27,169 nucleotides of DNA from Tubiluchus corallicola (GCA_030141605.1 JAQGDQ010001742.1:1-27169), one strand, 5' to 3'; counted from the first letter of the stretch, positions 1 to 9,560 are shown. Made by a program: numbers and translations. Notes: generated from the letters alone by a model not told the origin.

Positions 1-3
1 TAT

Positions 4-410
4 TAGGGGTGAGCATCGAACGTTCGAATTCGATTCGAACGCGTTTTTTTAGTTCGAACTCGATTCGAATCCAAAACTATAGATTCGAATAATTCAGCAC
101 TTCAATCACATATGTTCCTGATCACTAAAACGATTGAAACATCATGCAATTAGCATGATTTAGCTGTGATTTCTGCACAAAATTTTAAACAAATTACTAG
201 TCGTTTTATTGCAGAACAAAATCTAGTGATACACATGATCTTTGTAAGATTAATTTTTACTGGTGTTTCGAAAACTTGTTCAAAAATCTTTCAATCTCAA
301 TTCGAATTCGGTTCGAATTCGAAACACCGAAGTTCGATTCGATTCGAATTCGAAAGTCACAAATTCGGTTCGATTCGAATTCGCTTTCTGGTAGAGAATG
401 CTCACCCCTA
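4..410 (+). mobile_element. hAT-type MITE, family A, copy 1
   Basis: The element starts TAGGGGTGAGCAT and ends in the exact inverse ATGCTCACCCCTA. The inner ends are rich in overlapping TTCGAATTCGAA palindromes. The eight bases after it (411-418, caatttat) end in tat, the only three bases left before it, which fits an 8-bp target duplication cut by the window edge. No transposase is present, so it is non-autonomous. It splits a LINE remnant. hAT assignment rests on TIR style and on the clear 8-bp duplication of the copy at 2394-3074. Confidence 0.8.
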
Positions 411-1192
411 CAATTTATTGCTAATTTATTTAAGTATTCTAATAAAACTGCTAAACAACATGCTGAATCTGCAACAAGCTCAAGAACGTCCACAAAAATA
501 CCAATATTAGAAGCCTATCGAGATTACAAAACACTGATATTTCTTTATAAATATATAAATAAACTGAGCATTCCATTTATAAACAATCCCTTAGCATTCA
601 TTCCTGATACCACTTTAAACACTAGAACACACAATTTAAAGCAAATTACAGTAAACAATAAATTTGGAAATAACTCCATATCAAAACAGGCCATACATTT
701 ATGAAACTTACTACCCAGTGAAATAAAACAAATAGAATCTCTCCACCACTTCAAAAAGAATATCAATATAACAGGTTTCAACTTCCAGATTGTGCATCTG
801 ATACTAATTCCACAGACTCAACTTTCATCTACCCCCGCCCCTGACTCCATAAAACGATTAAAAATGAAATTTTTTAAAAATTATGTAATGTAAAGCATAT
901 TTCTGTTAATTGTGTCATGTTAAATGTATATATAGTGTAAAATGTATTGTAAAATTTAATGTTTTTTTGTAATATTGTTTTGTAAAAATATTTTAATATT
1001 GTGTTTGTAAATATGTTCATTTATTGTATATAATTAGACCTTAGTTTTGCACTTTAGTTTTTTTTAGTCTGTACTGGACGCATTTGTCTTGAACAGTGTT
1101 GTTATTTTAACATTACGCTGAGGCTTACTCAATTTTATTATAATGAGTGAGCCATTTTAATGACAAATAAAGAATTTATATATATATATAAG
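411..1192 (+). mobile_element. LINE (non-LTR retrotransposon) 3' end, dead reverse-transcriptase tail plus 3' UTR
   Basis: One reading frame (about 411-893) encodes the usual C-terminal tail of jockey/CR1-like reverse transcriptases: a TRTHNLKQI stretch, then FGNNSISKQAIHL, then NLLPSEIKQIESLHHFKKNI. This matches the family pattern R...FG..S....G..LWN.LP.EI....S...FK. The conserved Trp codon before NLLP is TGA (702-704), so the frame is dead. An AT-rich 3' UTR follows and ends with ATGACAAATAAAGAATT and an (AT)n tail near 1192, a typical LINE end. The upstream part was separated by the MITE at 4-410 and lies outside the window. Family level is inferred. Confidence 0.7.
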
Positions 1193-1548
1193 TTAGGGAT
1201 GGCTAGACTCAAGCGTAGAGAAAGCGACTCGCCACCCGTCCCTGTGTATATATTGTATTATAATCGCATGCACTGTAATGTAATGTTACTGGTTTGAAGA
1301 AACCAAAATCGAAAATAGTAGCCAAGCTAAGTTGAGCGAGTACAAAACATTAGTCAGTCAATAAATTTAATCATTAATGGAATTTATTTGGTGAGAAAAT
1401 TGCCATATTGGCTCTGAAAACTCACTTGGTGATTTTGAAAATATTTTTATGACAGAATTAATTTTTACTGTTTCCGTCTGCGTCTTGTTCTCTAGATGAG
1501 CACACTTCTCTCTGCGGTGCCGATCTGACCTTTCATTTCTATTTTCAG
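1193..1548 (+). other. Upstream/intron sequence of the left paralogue; no coding exon seen
   Basis: About 1300-1506 is the inverted counterpart of 6117-6310, which lies in the first intron of the secreted-protein gene. This block is therefore probably intron belonging to the exon at 1549. A short piece near 1290-1308 (ggtttgaagaaaccaaaa) repeats the 3' end of that exon. No signal-peptide exon like the one at 7062-6999 is visible before it; the LINE at 411-1192 occupies that position. Confidence 0.5.
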
Positions 1549-1754
1549 AAAATGTAAAGCAGTATGATGGAAGACTGATCAAGCATCCTAGCCAGGCAGC
1601 TGTTTATCAAATTTTGGACGGTGTGAAGCGTCACGTACCAAACCCAGATACCTACAATCAACTTTATAATACCGTGGATTGCATCGAGGCAAACACCTTG
1701 GTGGACCTGATTTGTTCAGGTTGGTTTGAAGAAACCAAAAAACTTGAAATTTAG
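1549..1754 (+). CDS. Paralogous last exon (copy of exon A) of a small secreted one-module protein
   Basis: The exon begins after a good acceptor (tttctattttcag). It has two bases then 67 codons, and stops at TAG 1752-1754. It encodes a single module with GRLIKHPSQAAVYQILDG, KRHVPNPDTYNQLY and a two-Cys stretch (CIEANT..DLICSG), ending KKLEI. It is the same length and phase as the exon at 5353-5148 and about three quarters identical in protein, without frame breaks. The acceptor and frame are conserved, so it may be a working exon or a young pseudogene. No partner signal exon is visible in the window and its exon-B counterpart is lost. Function unknown. The motif VY...G.KR.IP.P.TFN resembles short modules I recall from bacterial and invertebrate secreted proteins, but I cannot name a family with confidence. 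Confidence 0.55.
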
Positions 1755-2105
1755 TTTTAAGATTTTATTCTGAAGTGTCTACATAAACAGTGAAGTAATG
1801 TCATGTTGAAAAGCAGAAAACCAAGTGACCAAAACTACAGGTGAAATCATTTTGGCGTGAAAACAGGTTTAGAGATTATGCATTCATAAAGACTGTAGAA
1901 GCCAATGAAAATTTAAACAGTGAAGAGAAAGATTTAACAATTTTAACAAGAACACCTGAAGGTGGCAGCACTATCCAAAACTCAAAAAAGTATGATGACA
2001 ATACAACGTAAATTTAAATTTAGAGTAATTAAAATGATTTTATTCTGTCCAGTGACCATTGAGACAAATAAACTTATTGACTGACTGATTGATTGATAAG
2101 CATAT
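1755..2105 (+). other. 3' region of the left paralogue with eroded exon-B acceptor
   Basis: About 1755-2058 matches the interval between exon A and exon B on the other strand (5147-4840), including cacctgaaggtggcagcac. Where the right copy reads ttttgtccacag and opens exon B, the left reads attctgtccagtgacca and no module follows. Instead there is gagacaaataaa and a gactgactgattgattgat run, which looks like a LINE or SINE tail. The paralogue therefore kept exon A but lost exon B. Confidence 0.55.
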
Positions 2106-2393
2106 TTAGTTCTGTTTGATGGGTCTACGGAAATGATTGGAAAAAAAATAATACAGATAAACCATTGTAATACATCTATTTGCTTTTGCTTCTAATATTT
2201 TCTCTATATCACGCGATAGATGTATCATGTTGGTGTTTAATTAAAATTTTCGCTTTTAATCGTATACTTTTGGTTATTTTTTATTTCCGTAAACAGTAAA
2301 ATTCTGAATTGCTGGCATCCTAATTTTATATCTTTTTATATATTTTAAATCTATATATCATTAACGTCATAATTTGTAAACATGTATAGTCAA
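2106..2393. other. AT-rich spacer, nothing recognised
   Basis: I see no exon, repeat unit or RNA gene. It ends in atagtcaa (2386-2393), the left target duplication of the following hAT element. Confidence 0.5.
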
Positions 2394-3074
<681 letters not shown>

Positions 3075-3481
3075 AATAGTCAAACATAATTATAATTAAG
3101 TCACCTTATGTAATAGTGTTTACAATTGTGTATGTGCATTTTATATATTTATTTGTAGGCTAGCATTAATTTTAACGTATTGTCGGTAATATTAGCTTTA
3201 AGCTAATGTTCTTATATGTTGTAAACAACAACGTGAAATAAATTTCGCTTGTTTTTTCTGTTACACAAAAAGATAACACGTTTGTGGGTAATTATGCAAC
3301 TTAAAAGCAACCAACTAAAAGTTCAAATAAATCCAACATGTTACTGGCGTTTTTTTTTCGTTAACTGTTGTTGATAATCAATAATGTTCTATTAAAATAC
3401 GATTTCGCTAAAGCTGAATCATTATTTAGGTTCATTTATTTTATTTTATTCTTTAGGACAGTGTGACAACTAAATGGATAG

Positions 3482-3919
3482 TGTGAAAGTTAGTTATGAA
3501 GTTGAACACTTGTAGAAAACAGCTAAACACCATATTACATGTTTGCACAAAAACTGAAACACTTTTATTACACTACATAGTTATATGTAACATGACTGCT
3601 AAACTGCACTGAGAACCAGAGTGTCCTGCACTGATCGCGAAGAATTAAACAGAGTCCCATAAGTAGATCGGCTGCACCGCACTGAGAGCGTGACAGAGAG
3701 ACAGTGGCTAGAAGAGAAATCTAGCCAGTTATATAGGTAGAGAACTATGCAAGAACTTGGCTTCACATATCCCATTACAGTAAAAATAGGGGAGATCCAG
3801 TGAGTTTGCATATTCACTGGACCGAGCAATTGTGCTAAGGGTGAGTTTAACTGGTAAAAATGTTAAAGTGACTAATCAATAGATGGCAGCACCTAAAATA
3901 TACAGTTACAACTTTCACA
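3482..3919 (-). mobile_element. Solo LTR, family 1
   Basis: A 438-bp segment bounded by perfect 8-bp inverted ends TGTGAAAG and CTTTCACA, with 5-bp target duplication gatag at 3477-3481 and 3920-3924. Read on the minus strand it contains CCTATATAACTGG as a promoter TATA and TGTAATAAAAGTG as polyadenylation signal, in the order expected of an LTR. It is clearly related to, but diverged from, the LTR at 10391-10807. No internal coding region remains, so it is the product of LTR-LTR recombination of a Ty3- or BEL-like element; superfamily not determined. Confidence 0.9.
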
Positions 3920-4042
3920 GATAGAAAACTGTTTTAATTGAAAGTGAATACTGCGAATATAATGTACATATCATGTACTTCAAAAAAATAATATTTCATA
4001 AATAACGTTAATTAATTCAAATCAAGGAGCTGGTCAACATAT

Positions 4043-4387
4043 TGTTACGGAGGCACCTGTGTCGGGTCAGGTGTAGGGCCCTCTAAACGCCCTGCTCCCA
4101 CGTCAGCAGCGACTCAGCCCTTTCTTGTAGGTCCAGACGTCTTGTTTGGGCCTACACGTGGTGTGAGAAGCCAGCTGACCTGGAATGCCAGTATAAAAGC
4201 GTGAAGAGGTCACTACAACCTTGATTTCTGACACAGGTGCTCCTCGGGTGTAGTGCTGTTACTGAGCTAGTTATTTTTTGTTCACGTGTATTTCGGTTCC
4301 TTATTTTTATTAGTGCTGATAATAAACTCCGTACAGTGTAGTTTTTGTGTATTTTATTTTATGAGAGTTAAATGACATGCTATAACA
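4043..4387 (+). mobile_element. Solo LTR, family 2 (probable)
   Basis: A GC-richer island begins TGTTACGGAGGCACC and ends GCTATAACA (TGTTA/TAACA ends). It contains TATAAAAG at 4192-4199 and AATAAA at 4321-4326, in LTR order with LTR-like spacing. Flanks are catat and ggtat, so a 5-bp duplication is not intact. TGTTACGG is a common start of Ty3/gypsy LTRs. It is unrelated in sequence to the LTR at 3482-3919. Confidence 0.7.
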
Positions 4388-4509
4388 GGTATAAGGTACT
4401 AGTTTACAGACATTAATTTAGTTATTTAACATAACATTTGTAATTAACATTAACATTTGTAATTAAGTATCGGTTACACAACGATTATAAAATGGAACTT
4501 CATGATGCG
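4388..4509. other. Short AT-rich spacer
   Basis: It contains two copies of aacatttgtaattaa; otherwise nothing is recognised. Confidence 0.5.
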
Positions 4510-4627
4510 CAATATCAAGACTGCCATGCCATCTTGCAGTTCGACCCCCTGGGTCGAATTCAGTCCAATATCAAGACCGCCATGCCATCTTGGAGTTCGA
4601 CCCCCTGGGTCGAATTCAGTCCAATAT
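4510..4627. repeat. 56-bp tandem repeat, about 2.1 copies
   Basis: Copies start at 4510 and 4566 (caatatcaagac...) and a stub of a third runs into the stop codon of exon B. Each copy holds the perfect inverted repeat TTCGACCC-CCT-GGGTCGAA. It lies in the 3' UTR of exon B on the minus strand, so it would form hairpins in that transcript. Confidence 0.85.
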
Positions 4628-4836
4628 TCAGGTTGTTTTAATTAGAGAACCAGTTGGGACGTAATCCAGGACCAATCTCTGATCTTGAGGAACCTCCTGT
4701 ATTTTATCCCAGCTGAAGCAGAACGTGTTGAATGTTGGCGGGTCAGCAATAAGTCGTTTCTTTCCATCGTTTACGAGGTACACAGCAGGATGGTCTGCGT
4801 GTTTTACAAGCACAGCGCCACCTGATATTGGATCAC
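4628..4836 (-). CDS. Alternative last exon B of the small secreted protein
   Basis: The acceptor is ttttcttttgtccacag. The exon has two bases plus 68 codons and then TGA (4630-4628). Joined to the signal exon (which ends with one unpaired base, C) it reads in frame: R, D, P, I, S, then a module with GAVLVKHADHPAVYLVNDG, KKRLIADPPTFN and FSWDKIQEVPQD. This module is clearly kin to that of exon A (LIKHP..AAVY...DG.K...P..TYN) but much diverged, with one Cys rather than two. Exon A ends in its own stop, so A and B cannot both be coding in one mRNA. They are alternative terminal exons, or B belongs to a decayed tandem gene. Predicted product about 90 residues, secreted; function unknown. Confidence 0.65.
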
Positions 4837-5147
4837 CTGTGGACAAAAGAAAATCATTTTTAATTATTCTATATCTAAATTTATGTTGTATATTTATCCT
4901 AATGTCATCATACTTTTTTAGTTTTGGATAGTGCTGCCACCTTCAGGTGTTCTTGTTAAAATTGTTGAACTTTCTCTTTCCTGTTTAAATTTTCATTGGC
5001 TTCTACAGTCTTTATGAATGCATAATGTCTAAACCTGTTTTCACACCTAAATGAATTCACCTGTAGTTTTTGGTCATTTGGTTTTCTGCTTTTCATCATG
5101 ACACTACTTCACTGTTTATGTAGGAATTTCAGAATAAAATCTTAAAA
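4837..5147 (-). other. 3' UTR of exon A / intron before exon B
   Basis: On the minus strand this follows the exon A stop and leads to the exon B acceptor. It is well conserved with 1755-2058, as expected of recently duplicated UTR or intron. A clear AATAAA close behind the exon A stop is not obvious; ttttattctgaa follows instead. Confidence 0.5.
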
Positions 5148-5353
5148 CTAAATTTCAAGTTTTTTGGTTTCTTCAAACCAACCTGAACAAATCAGGCCCA
5201 CAAAGGTGTTTTTCTCGATGCAAGCCCGGTTATTGTAAAGTTGATTGTAGGTTTTTCCGCTTGGTAAGACATGCTTCACACCATCCAAAATTTGATAAAC
5301 AGCTGCACGACTAGGATGCTTGATCAGTTTTCCATCATACTCCTTTACATTTT
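5148..5353 (-). CDS. Last exon A of a small secreted one-module protein
   Basis: The acceptor is tttctattttcag. The exon begins with two bases that complete the codon left open by the signal exon (C + AA = Gln), then NVKEYDGKLIKHPSRAAVY and further to KKLEI, stop TAG at 5150-5148. With 7062-6999 it makes an 89-residue precursor: a signal peptide of about 20 residues and a roughly 70-residue mature part holding one module and two cysteines (CIEKNT..GLICSG). The exon at 1549-1754 is its inverted paralogue. The intron before it carries a copied 690-bp segment and a hAT element. I do not recognise a named domain. Secretion, small size and paralogue divergence fit an extracellular effector or matrix peptide, but that is inference. 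Confidence 0.7.
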
Positions 5354-5388
5354 CTGAAAATAGAAATGAAAGGTCACATCGGCACCGA

Positions 5389-6078
5389 GTTGTCACACTG
5401 TCCTAAAGAATAAAATAGAATAAATGAACCTAAATAATGATTCAGCTTTAGTGAAATCGTATTTTAATAGAACATTATTGATTATCAACAACAGTTAACG
5501 AAAAAAAAAACGCCAGTAACATGTTGGATTTATTTGAACTTTTTAGTTGGTTGCTCTTAAGTTGCATAATTACCCACAAACGTGTTATCTTTTTGTGTAA
5601 CAGAAAAAAACAAGCGAAATTTATTTCACGTTGTTGTTTACAACATACAAGAACATTAGCTTAAAGCTAATATTACCGACAATACGTTAAAATTAAGGCT
5701 AGCCTACAAATAAATATATAAAATGCACATACACAATTGTAAACACTATTACATAAGGTGACTTAATTATAATTATATTTGACTATTAGGGGTGAGCATT
5801 CTCTACCAGAAAGCGAATTCGAATCGAACCGAATTTGTGACTTTCGAATTCGAATCGAACCGAACTTCAGTGTTTCGAATTCGAACCGAATTCGAATTGC
5901 GATTGAACGATTTTCGAACTAGTTTTCGAACCTTAGTCTTACAAAGATCATGCATATCACTAGATTTTGTTCTGGAATAAAACGACTAGTAATTTGCTTG
6001 AAGTTGTGTGCAGAAATAACAACTAAATTATGTTAATTGCGTGATGTTTCAATCGTTTTAATGATCAGGAACATATGT
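5389..6078 (-). repeat. Right arm of the ~690-bp inverted duplication, inside intron 1
   Basis: Inverse copy of 2781-3471. Compared with the left paralogue, which reads straight from gatgagca (about 1497-1504) to gcggtgccgat (about 1515-1525), this intron has the extra block. The block is therefore an insertion in the right copy. A further 37-bp patch at its edge (6079-6115) resembles 5669-5707 in the same orientation. Confidence 0.8.
5787..6078 (-). mobile_element. Truncated hAT MITE, family A, copy 3 (within the inverted copy)
   Basis: It starts TAGGGGTGAGCATTCTC at 5787 and is preceded by ttgactat, the complement of the duplication of copy 2. It breaks off at catatgtgat, lacking its other end. 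It arrived by segment copying, not transposition. Confidence 0.85.
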
Positions 6079-6462
6079 GATATTACGGACAGCACATTAA
6101 AATTAATGCTAGCCTAATGCTCATCTAGAGAACAAGAAGCAGACGGAAACAGTCAAAATTAATTCTTTCATAAAAATATTTTCAAAATCACCAAGTGAGT
6201 TTTCAGAGCCAATATGGCAATTTTCTCACCAAATAAAGTCCATTAATGATTAAATTTATTGACTGACTAATGTGTTGTACTCGCTCAACTTAGCTTGGCT
6301 ACTATTTTCGATTGATTATCACTTTACTGATTGCAATTATATTTTAAAGAACGAACAGCAATATGCCGTTCTAGGCACCATGTAGCTATCAGATCGCATC
6401 AATTCCGCCAAATCCAATTGTACCGAACTTATTGGTAAAGTCAAGTTTCTCATCGGTTATAT

Positions 6463-6962
6463 CAGGGGTGTGCAAATTGCGGCCCGCGGGCCACTTGCGG
6501 CCCGCCGAGAGAATTTGTGCGGCCCGCGAAAAGATTTGTCAACCTAATGAAAGTGCGGGCCGGGCGATTAATTGAGTTTATCCAGCTGAAGTCCGTGCCA
6601 CGATCCCAAAGATAGTGCGGGTAGTTTTTTCTACTAGATCGGATGCCATTAACCCTTACAAGACGGTTGTAGCTTAATGTCACTGTACTACACAGACTGT
6701 GTGATACACATTACTAATATGCATTGTAATGAAATTACCACTATCTGTCCTGAAAGTAGCAATATATGATTTGTAATATAAATTTTAATAACTTCTAAAA
6801 TAGTTTCTTGAGTGTAGTAGTAATGATGTACGCAGGTCGGATGCAAAAAAATCATTATTAGGTCCTACTGTACTTGGCTCCTTGATCAAACTGCCTGTGG
6901 CCCGCAGGAATTGCGGGAAAGTTTAATGTGGCCCGGCTAGTCTGATAATTTGCACACCCCTG
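6463..6962 (+). mobile_element. hAT-type non-autonomous element, family B, copy 1
   Basis: Ends CAGGGGTGTGCAAATT and AATTTGCACACCCCTG are perfect inverted repeats. The subterminal regions are rich in GCGGCCCG. The exact 8-bp duplication ggttatat lies at 6455-6462 and 6963-6970. The style is that of animal hAT (Charlie/SPIN-like) elements. No transposase frame. It sits in intron 1 of the secreted-protein gene, close to the donor of the signal exon. Confidence 0.92.
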
Positions 6963-6998
6963 GGTTATATTAATCGAACTATATATATATATACTTAC

Positions 6999-7062
6999 GA
7001 CATGACTCCGCCAGCGTTAAAACCACAGCTGCCAACAAAAACACAATTTTAAACTGCAACAT
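6999..7062 (-). CDS. Signal-peptide first exon of the small secreted protein
   Basis: ATG at 7062-7060 follows gacgaaaagaag. It encodes MLQFKIVFLLAAVVLTLAES-C, a textbook signal peptide: Lys near the start, a Val/Leu/Ala core, then Ala-Glu-Ser as likely cleavage region. It ends in a strong donor, C|GTAAGTAT (intron from 6998). The single leftover base sets phase 1, which both exon A (5353) and exon B (4836) continue in frame without stops. A TATA box lies 39-44 bp upstream of the ATG, so the 5' UTR is very short. It is only 21 codons, so it is easily missed. Confidence 0.75.
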
Positions 7063-7100
7063 CTTCTTTTCGTCGATTGTAGAAAAGCAAGAAAAATACC

Positions 7101-7106
7101 TTTATA
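7101..7106 (-). promoter_or_regulatory. TATA box of the secreted-protein gene
   Basis: Minus strand reads gtcTATAAAGGTATTTTTC. Transcription would start about 25-30 bp downstream, near 7072-7080, just before the ATG at 7062. The position is right for a focused, inducible-type promoter. Confidence 0.65.
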
Positions 7107-7212
7107 GACAAAATTTTTAAGCAACTTGTCTAGAGGATGTTTTACCTACTTTATATATACGTTAATAGTTGATCCGGTTTGGTAAATAATAGCGGATTTG
7201 GAGAGGTGCAAC

Positions 7213-7221
7213 TTCCTGGAA
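7213..7221. promoter_or_regulatory. STAT-type site (TTCNNNGAA), copy 1
   Basis: TTCCTGGAA, a perfect palindromic match to the GAS/STAT consensus, lies about 110 bp upstream of the TATA box. A 9-mer of this kind can occur by chance; its duplication next to a promoter raises interest. Confidence 0.4.
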
Positions 7222-7296
7222 GTGTCCAGTCTTATAATCAGTAAAGCACATCCTGTTTGTTTCGTGTCAGACTTTGCGGATTTGGAGAGTTGCAAT

Positions 7297-7305
7297 TTCC
7301 TGGAA
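7297..7305. promoter_or_regulatory. STAT-type site (TTCNNNGAA), copy 2
   Basis: The same TTCCTGGAA occurs in the second 84-bp unit. The flanking bases differ slightly (aatTTCC against aacTTCC) while the 9-mer is unchanged. Confidence 0.4.
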
Positions 7306-7479
7306 GTGTCCAGTCTTATAATCAGTAAAGCACACCTTGTTTGTCTCGTGTCAGACTTTGTCAATACATAGTGGAAATGGTAAAACAACAAGTAAACTAT
7401 TTGTTCGTGTTTTAATTACTTCTAGCTCCTAGTAAAATACCTCCTCGTTCAAATTTGGTTAGACTGTATCCAAATATTA

Positions 7480-7740
7480 ATTTTGACCAATCAGCATGCG
7501 GGAAAAACGTTCTAGCGTCGCCCGGTGGGACTCTAGGAAGGAGATATGGGGCTCTTTACAAAGAGGAAGGACAGGGTTACACGACGATGTAGGTTATATT
7601 TTAGGGCAGGTCCACCGAGAGGAGTATCAACGAGTCAATTACGTGTTCCATTTTCCGCAAATTTCGACAATTTTCGCTTAGAAAACTGCGACGCATTCCA
7701 TTGTGCTGACGTCATCCATTGTACTCTGTCTATAATCTTA
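7480..7740. promoter_or_regulatory. Promoter-like patch with CCAAT and CRE motifs
   Basis: This stretch is GC-richer than its surroundings. It holds gaCCAATcag near 7483 and a perfect palindromic CRE, TGACGTCA, at 7707-7714. Short open frames through it show no recognisable protein. It could be a promoter or 5' UTR for a gene outside the visible exons, on either strand. Weak evidence. Confidence 0.25.
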
Positions 7741-8361
7741 TAGCTTTAATTCAGCAAAAAGCTGCTACTGGCTTTGCGTTAGTTAAACAAACAGTAGGCA
7801 GGATGTTACGGGCTTTGCGTTATACATGAGGACTAGGTAGGATGTTCGCGTATTATTGATTACACGTGGTTTTTACGCAAAATCTTTTGCGGGGCCTTTG
7901 CTAGTCCAAATATTATTTATGCTGGATAAACGGCGTACCACGCCTATTACTCACAGTAAAGTCACTCGATTTCACGCAAAGGTGATAAAAAATTATGTCC
8001 ACGAAAAATGACAAATCGTACTTCAAAAAAGTTATGTTGCTTTAATTGCAAAGTTATAATGTGTGCATGCATAAGTAAGTTCAATTGAATAACACAACTT
8101 CCAAATACGACAAAAGTTAGTGCTATTTCAGATGTACACTTTGTACAGACAATAATGAAATAGAGCACAATGATAATATAGTAGGAATTAATTGCATTTT
8201 AAATCCTTTTTGTTCTTAAAAACAGTAACGCAATTACCTGTGCAGAAATTATACAGTGCGTAATATAAACATGTGAATTTTTAAACTTGATCAATTTAAA
8301 ATCAATATCATCGATTTGCAATCGCAGATGAATTTTGACAAAATATTTGACTTTTTTCAAA
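7741..8361. other. Intergenic, nothing coding recognised
   Basis: It contains two diverged copies of a roughly 55-bp unit (ggctttgcgtta...aggatgtt, from 7770 and 7810) and otherwise unique AT-rich DNA. Confidence 0.4.
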
Positions 8362-8700
8362 ATATAATAACAAATAATAATGATAACAGTAATAACAGCA
8401 ATAATAATAACAACAAAAACAACAACAACAACAATAACAACAATGTGATTATCTTTATTTATATTAAAATAGGCAATATTTTAACGGTAGCTGGGTCTAA
8501 TATATAAATAAATAAATGAGCGCACCACAAATAAACAAATAAATGCCCAATAAATCAAGAAATCAAAAAGCCACAAATGCAGAATTGGTTAATGAGCAAT
8601 TAATCGGAAAAACAGTTAGTACGTGATGAAGTGAATGGATAAATGAACGAATAAATGAACAAAAAAATTAACAAATATGCAAACAAATAAACCAAAAAAA
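8362..8700. repeat. Low-complexity AAT/AAC array and degenerate AAATAAATG-type repeats
   Basis: 8362-8443 is mixed AAT and AAC triplets. 8497-8700 is dominated by spaced aaataaatg and aaacaaataa units. The poly-Asn frame through it is an artefact. Confidence 0.85.
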
Positions 8701-8753
8701 TGCTAAATACTATCGATAGCTTTTACAGTTTTAGCAGTCACGATCATTTAGGG

Positions 8754-9253
8754 CAGGGGTGTGCAAATTGCGGCCCGCTGGCCACTTGCGGCCCGCTGAG
8801 AGAATTTGTGCGGCCCGTGAAGAGATTTGTCAACCTAATGAAAGTGCGGCCCGGGCGATTAATTGAGTGTATCCAGCTGAAGTCCATGCCACGATCCCAA
8901 AGATAGTGCGGGTAGTTTTTTCTACTAGATCGGATGCCATTAACCCTTACAAGACGGTTGTAGCTTAATAACACCGTACTACACAGACTGTGTGATACAC
9001 ATTACTAATATGCATTGTAATGAAGTTACCACTATCTGTCCTGAAAGTAGAAATATATGGTTTGTAATATAAATTTTAATAACTTCTAAAATAGTTTCTT
9101 GAGTGTAGTAGTAATGATGTACGCAGGTCGGATACAAAAAAATCCTTATTATGCCTTACTGTACTTGGCTCCTTGATCAAACTGCATGTGGCCTGCAGGA
9201 ATTGCGGGAAAGTTTCATGTGGCCCGGCTAGTCAGATAATTTGCACACCCCTG
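8754..9253 (+). mobile_element. hAT-type non-autonomous element, family B, copy 2
   Basis: 500 bp, the same length as the copy at 6463-6962 and highly similar, with ends CAGGGGTGTGCAAATT and AATTTGCACACCCCTG. The flanks atttaggg and acttaagg match at six of eight positions, so the target duplication has decayed and this copy may be the older insertion. Confidence 0.9.
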
Positions 9254-9398
9254 ACTTAAGGCTTCAATTCCAAAAGTCTAGCCTCCAATACTTCAAAAAA
9301 GTATCTTAACCATGAACAGCACTACTGAGTAAAACACAAATCCTGAATAAAATACCTTAAGAAGTGCAAATTAGTCGTGATCGGAATTTACACTTTAC

Positions 9399-9560
9399 CT
9401 TTGTCCGTTTTCCTACAATCGAGCGGGTCAGCAAGCTAGGCGTAGGTCGTGTAATGTCCACCCAGGATGCCACCTTGGTGGTTGACCACTGTGTAGAGAT
9501 CGTACAACGGGGGAGGTTCGGACTCGGCATGAACCCGGTCAACACAGTGTTCACTCAAAT
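9399..9560 (-). CDS. Ubiquitin-specific protease (USP) histidine-box exon, with in-frame stop
   Basis: The minus strand reads ...SEPPPLYDLYTVVNHQGG and then ILGGHYTTYA, the hallmark C-terminal box of USP deubiquitinases: YDLYAV.NH.G...GGHYTAYA, with the catalytic His in GGHY. The NH.GG..GGHYT.YA-R-L spacing is closest in my memory to USP19. The acceptor could be aaatttag before 9560 and the donor CAAAG|GTAAAG at 9399/9398. Directly after TYA comes TAG (9438-9436), and the frame then continues LADPLDCRKTDKG to the donor. The stop replaces a residue that is usually Arg or Lys. Either this is a decaying gene or copy, or the base is wrong or polymorphic. The exon is too conserved to be chance. 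The rest of the protease is not in the window. Confidence 0.7.

Larger units (their letters stand above)
7192..7359. repeat. 84-bp tandem duplication upstream of the TATA box
   Basis: Two units start at 7192 and 7276 (gcggatttggagag) and end gtcagactttg. They differ at only a few positions. The array begins 86 bp upstream of the TATA box of the signal exon, so it doubles whatever promoter elements it contains. Confidence 0.9.

Noticed and set aside
166-510. 114-codon frame at the left end, and the similar 62-codon frames at 2882-3070 and 5792-5980
   Set aside because: They lie in hAT MITE sequence and change with orientation of the copies; no protein family signal.
3599-3829. 76-codon minus-strand frame
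   Set aside because: Entirely within a solo LTR.
7496-7743. Two overlapping plus-strand frames in the promoter-like patch
   Set aside because: No family signal; GC-rich DNA has few stops by chance.
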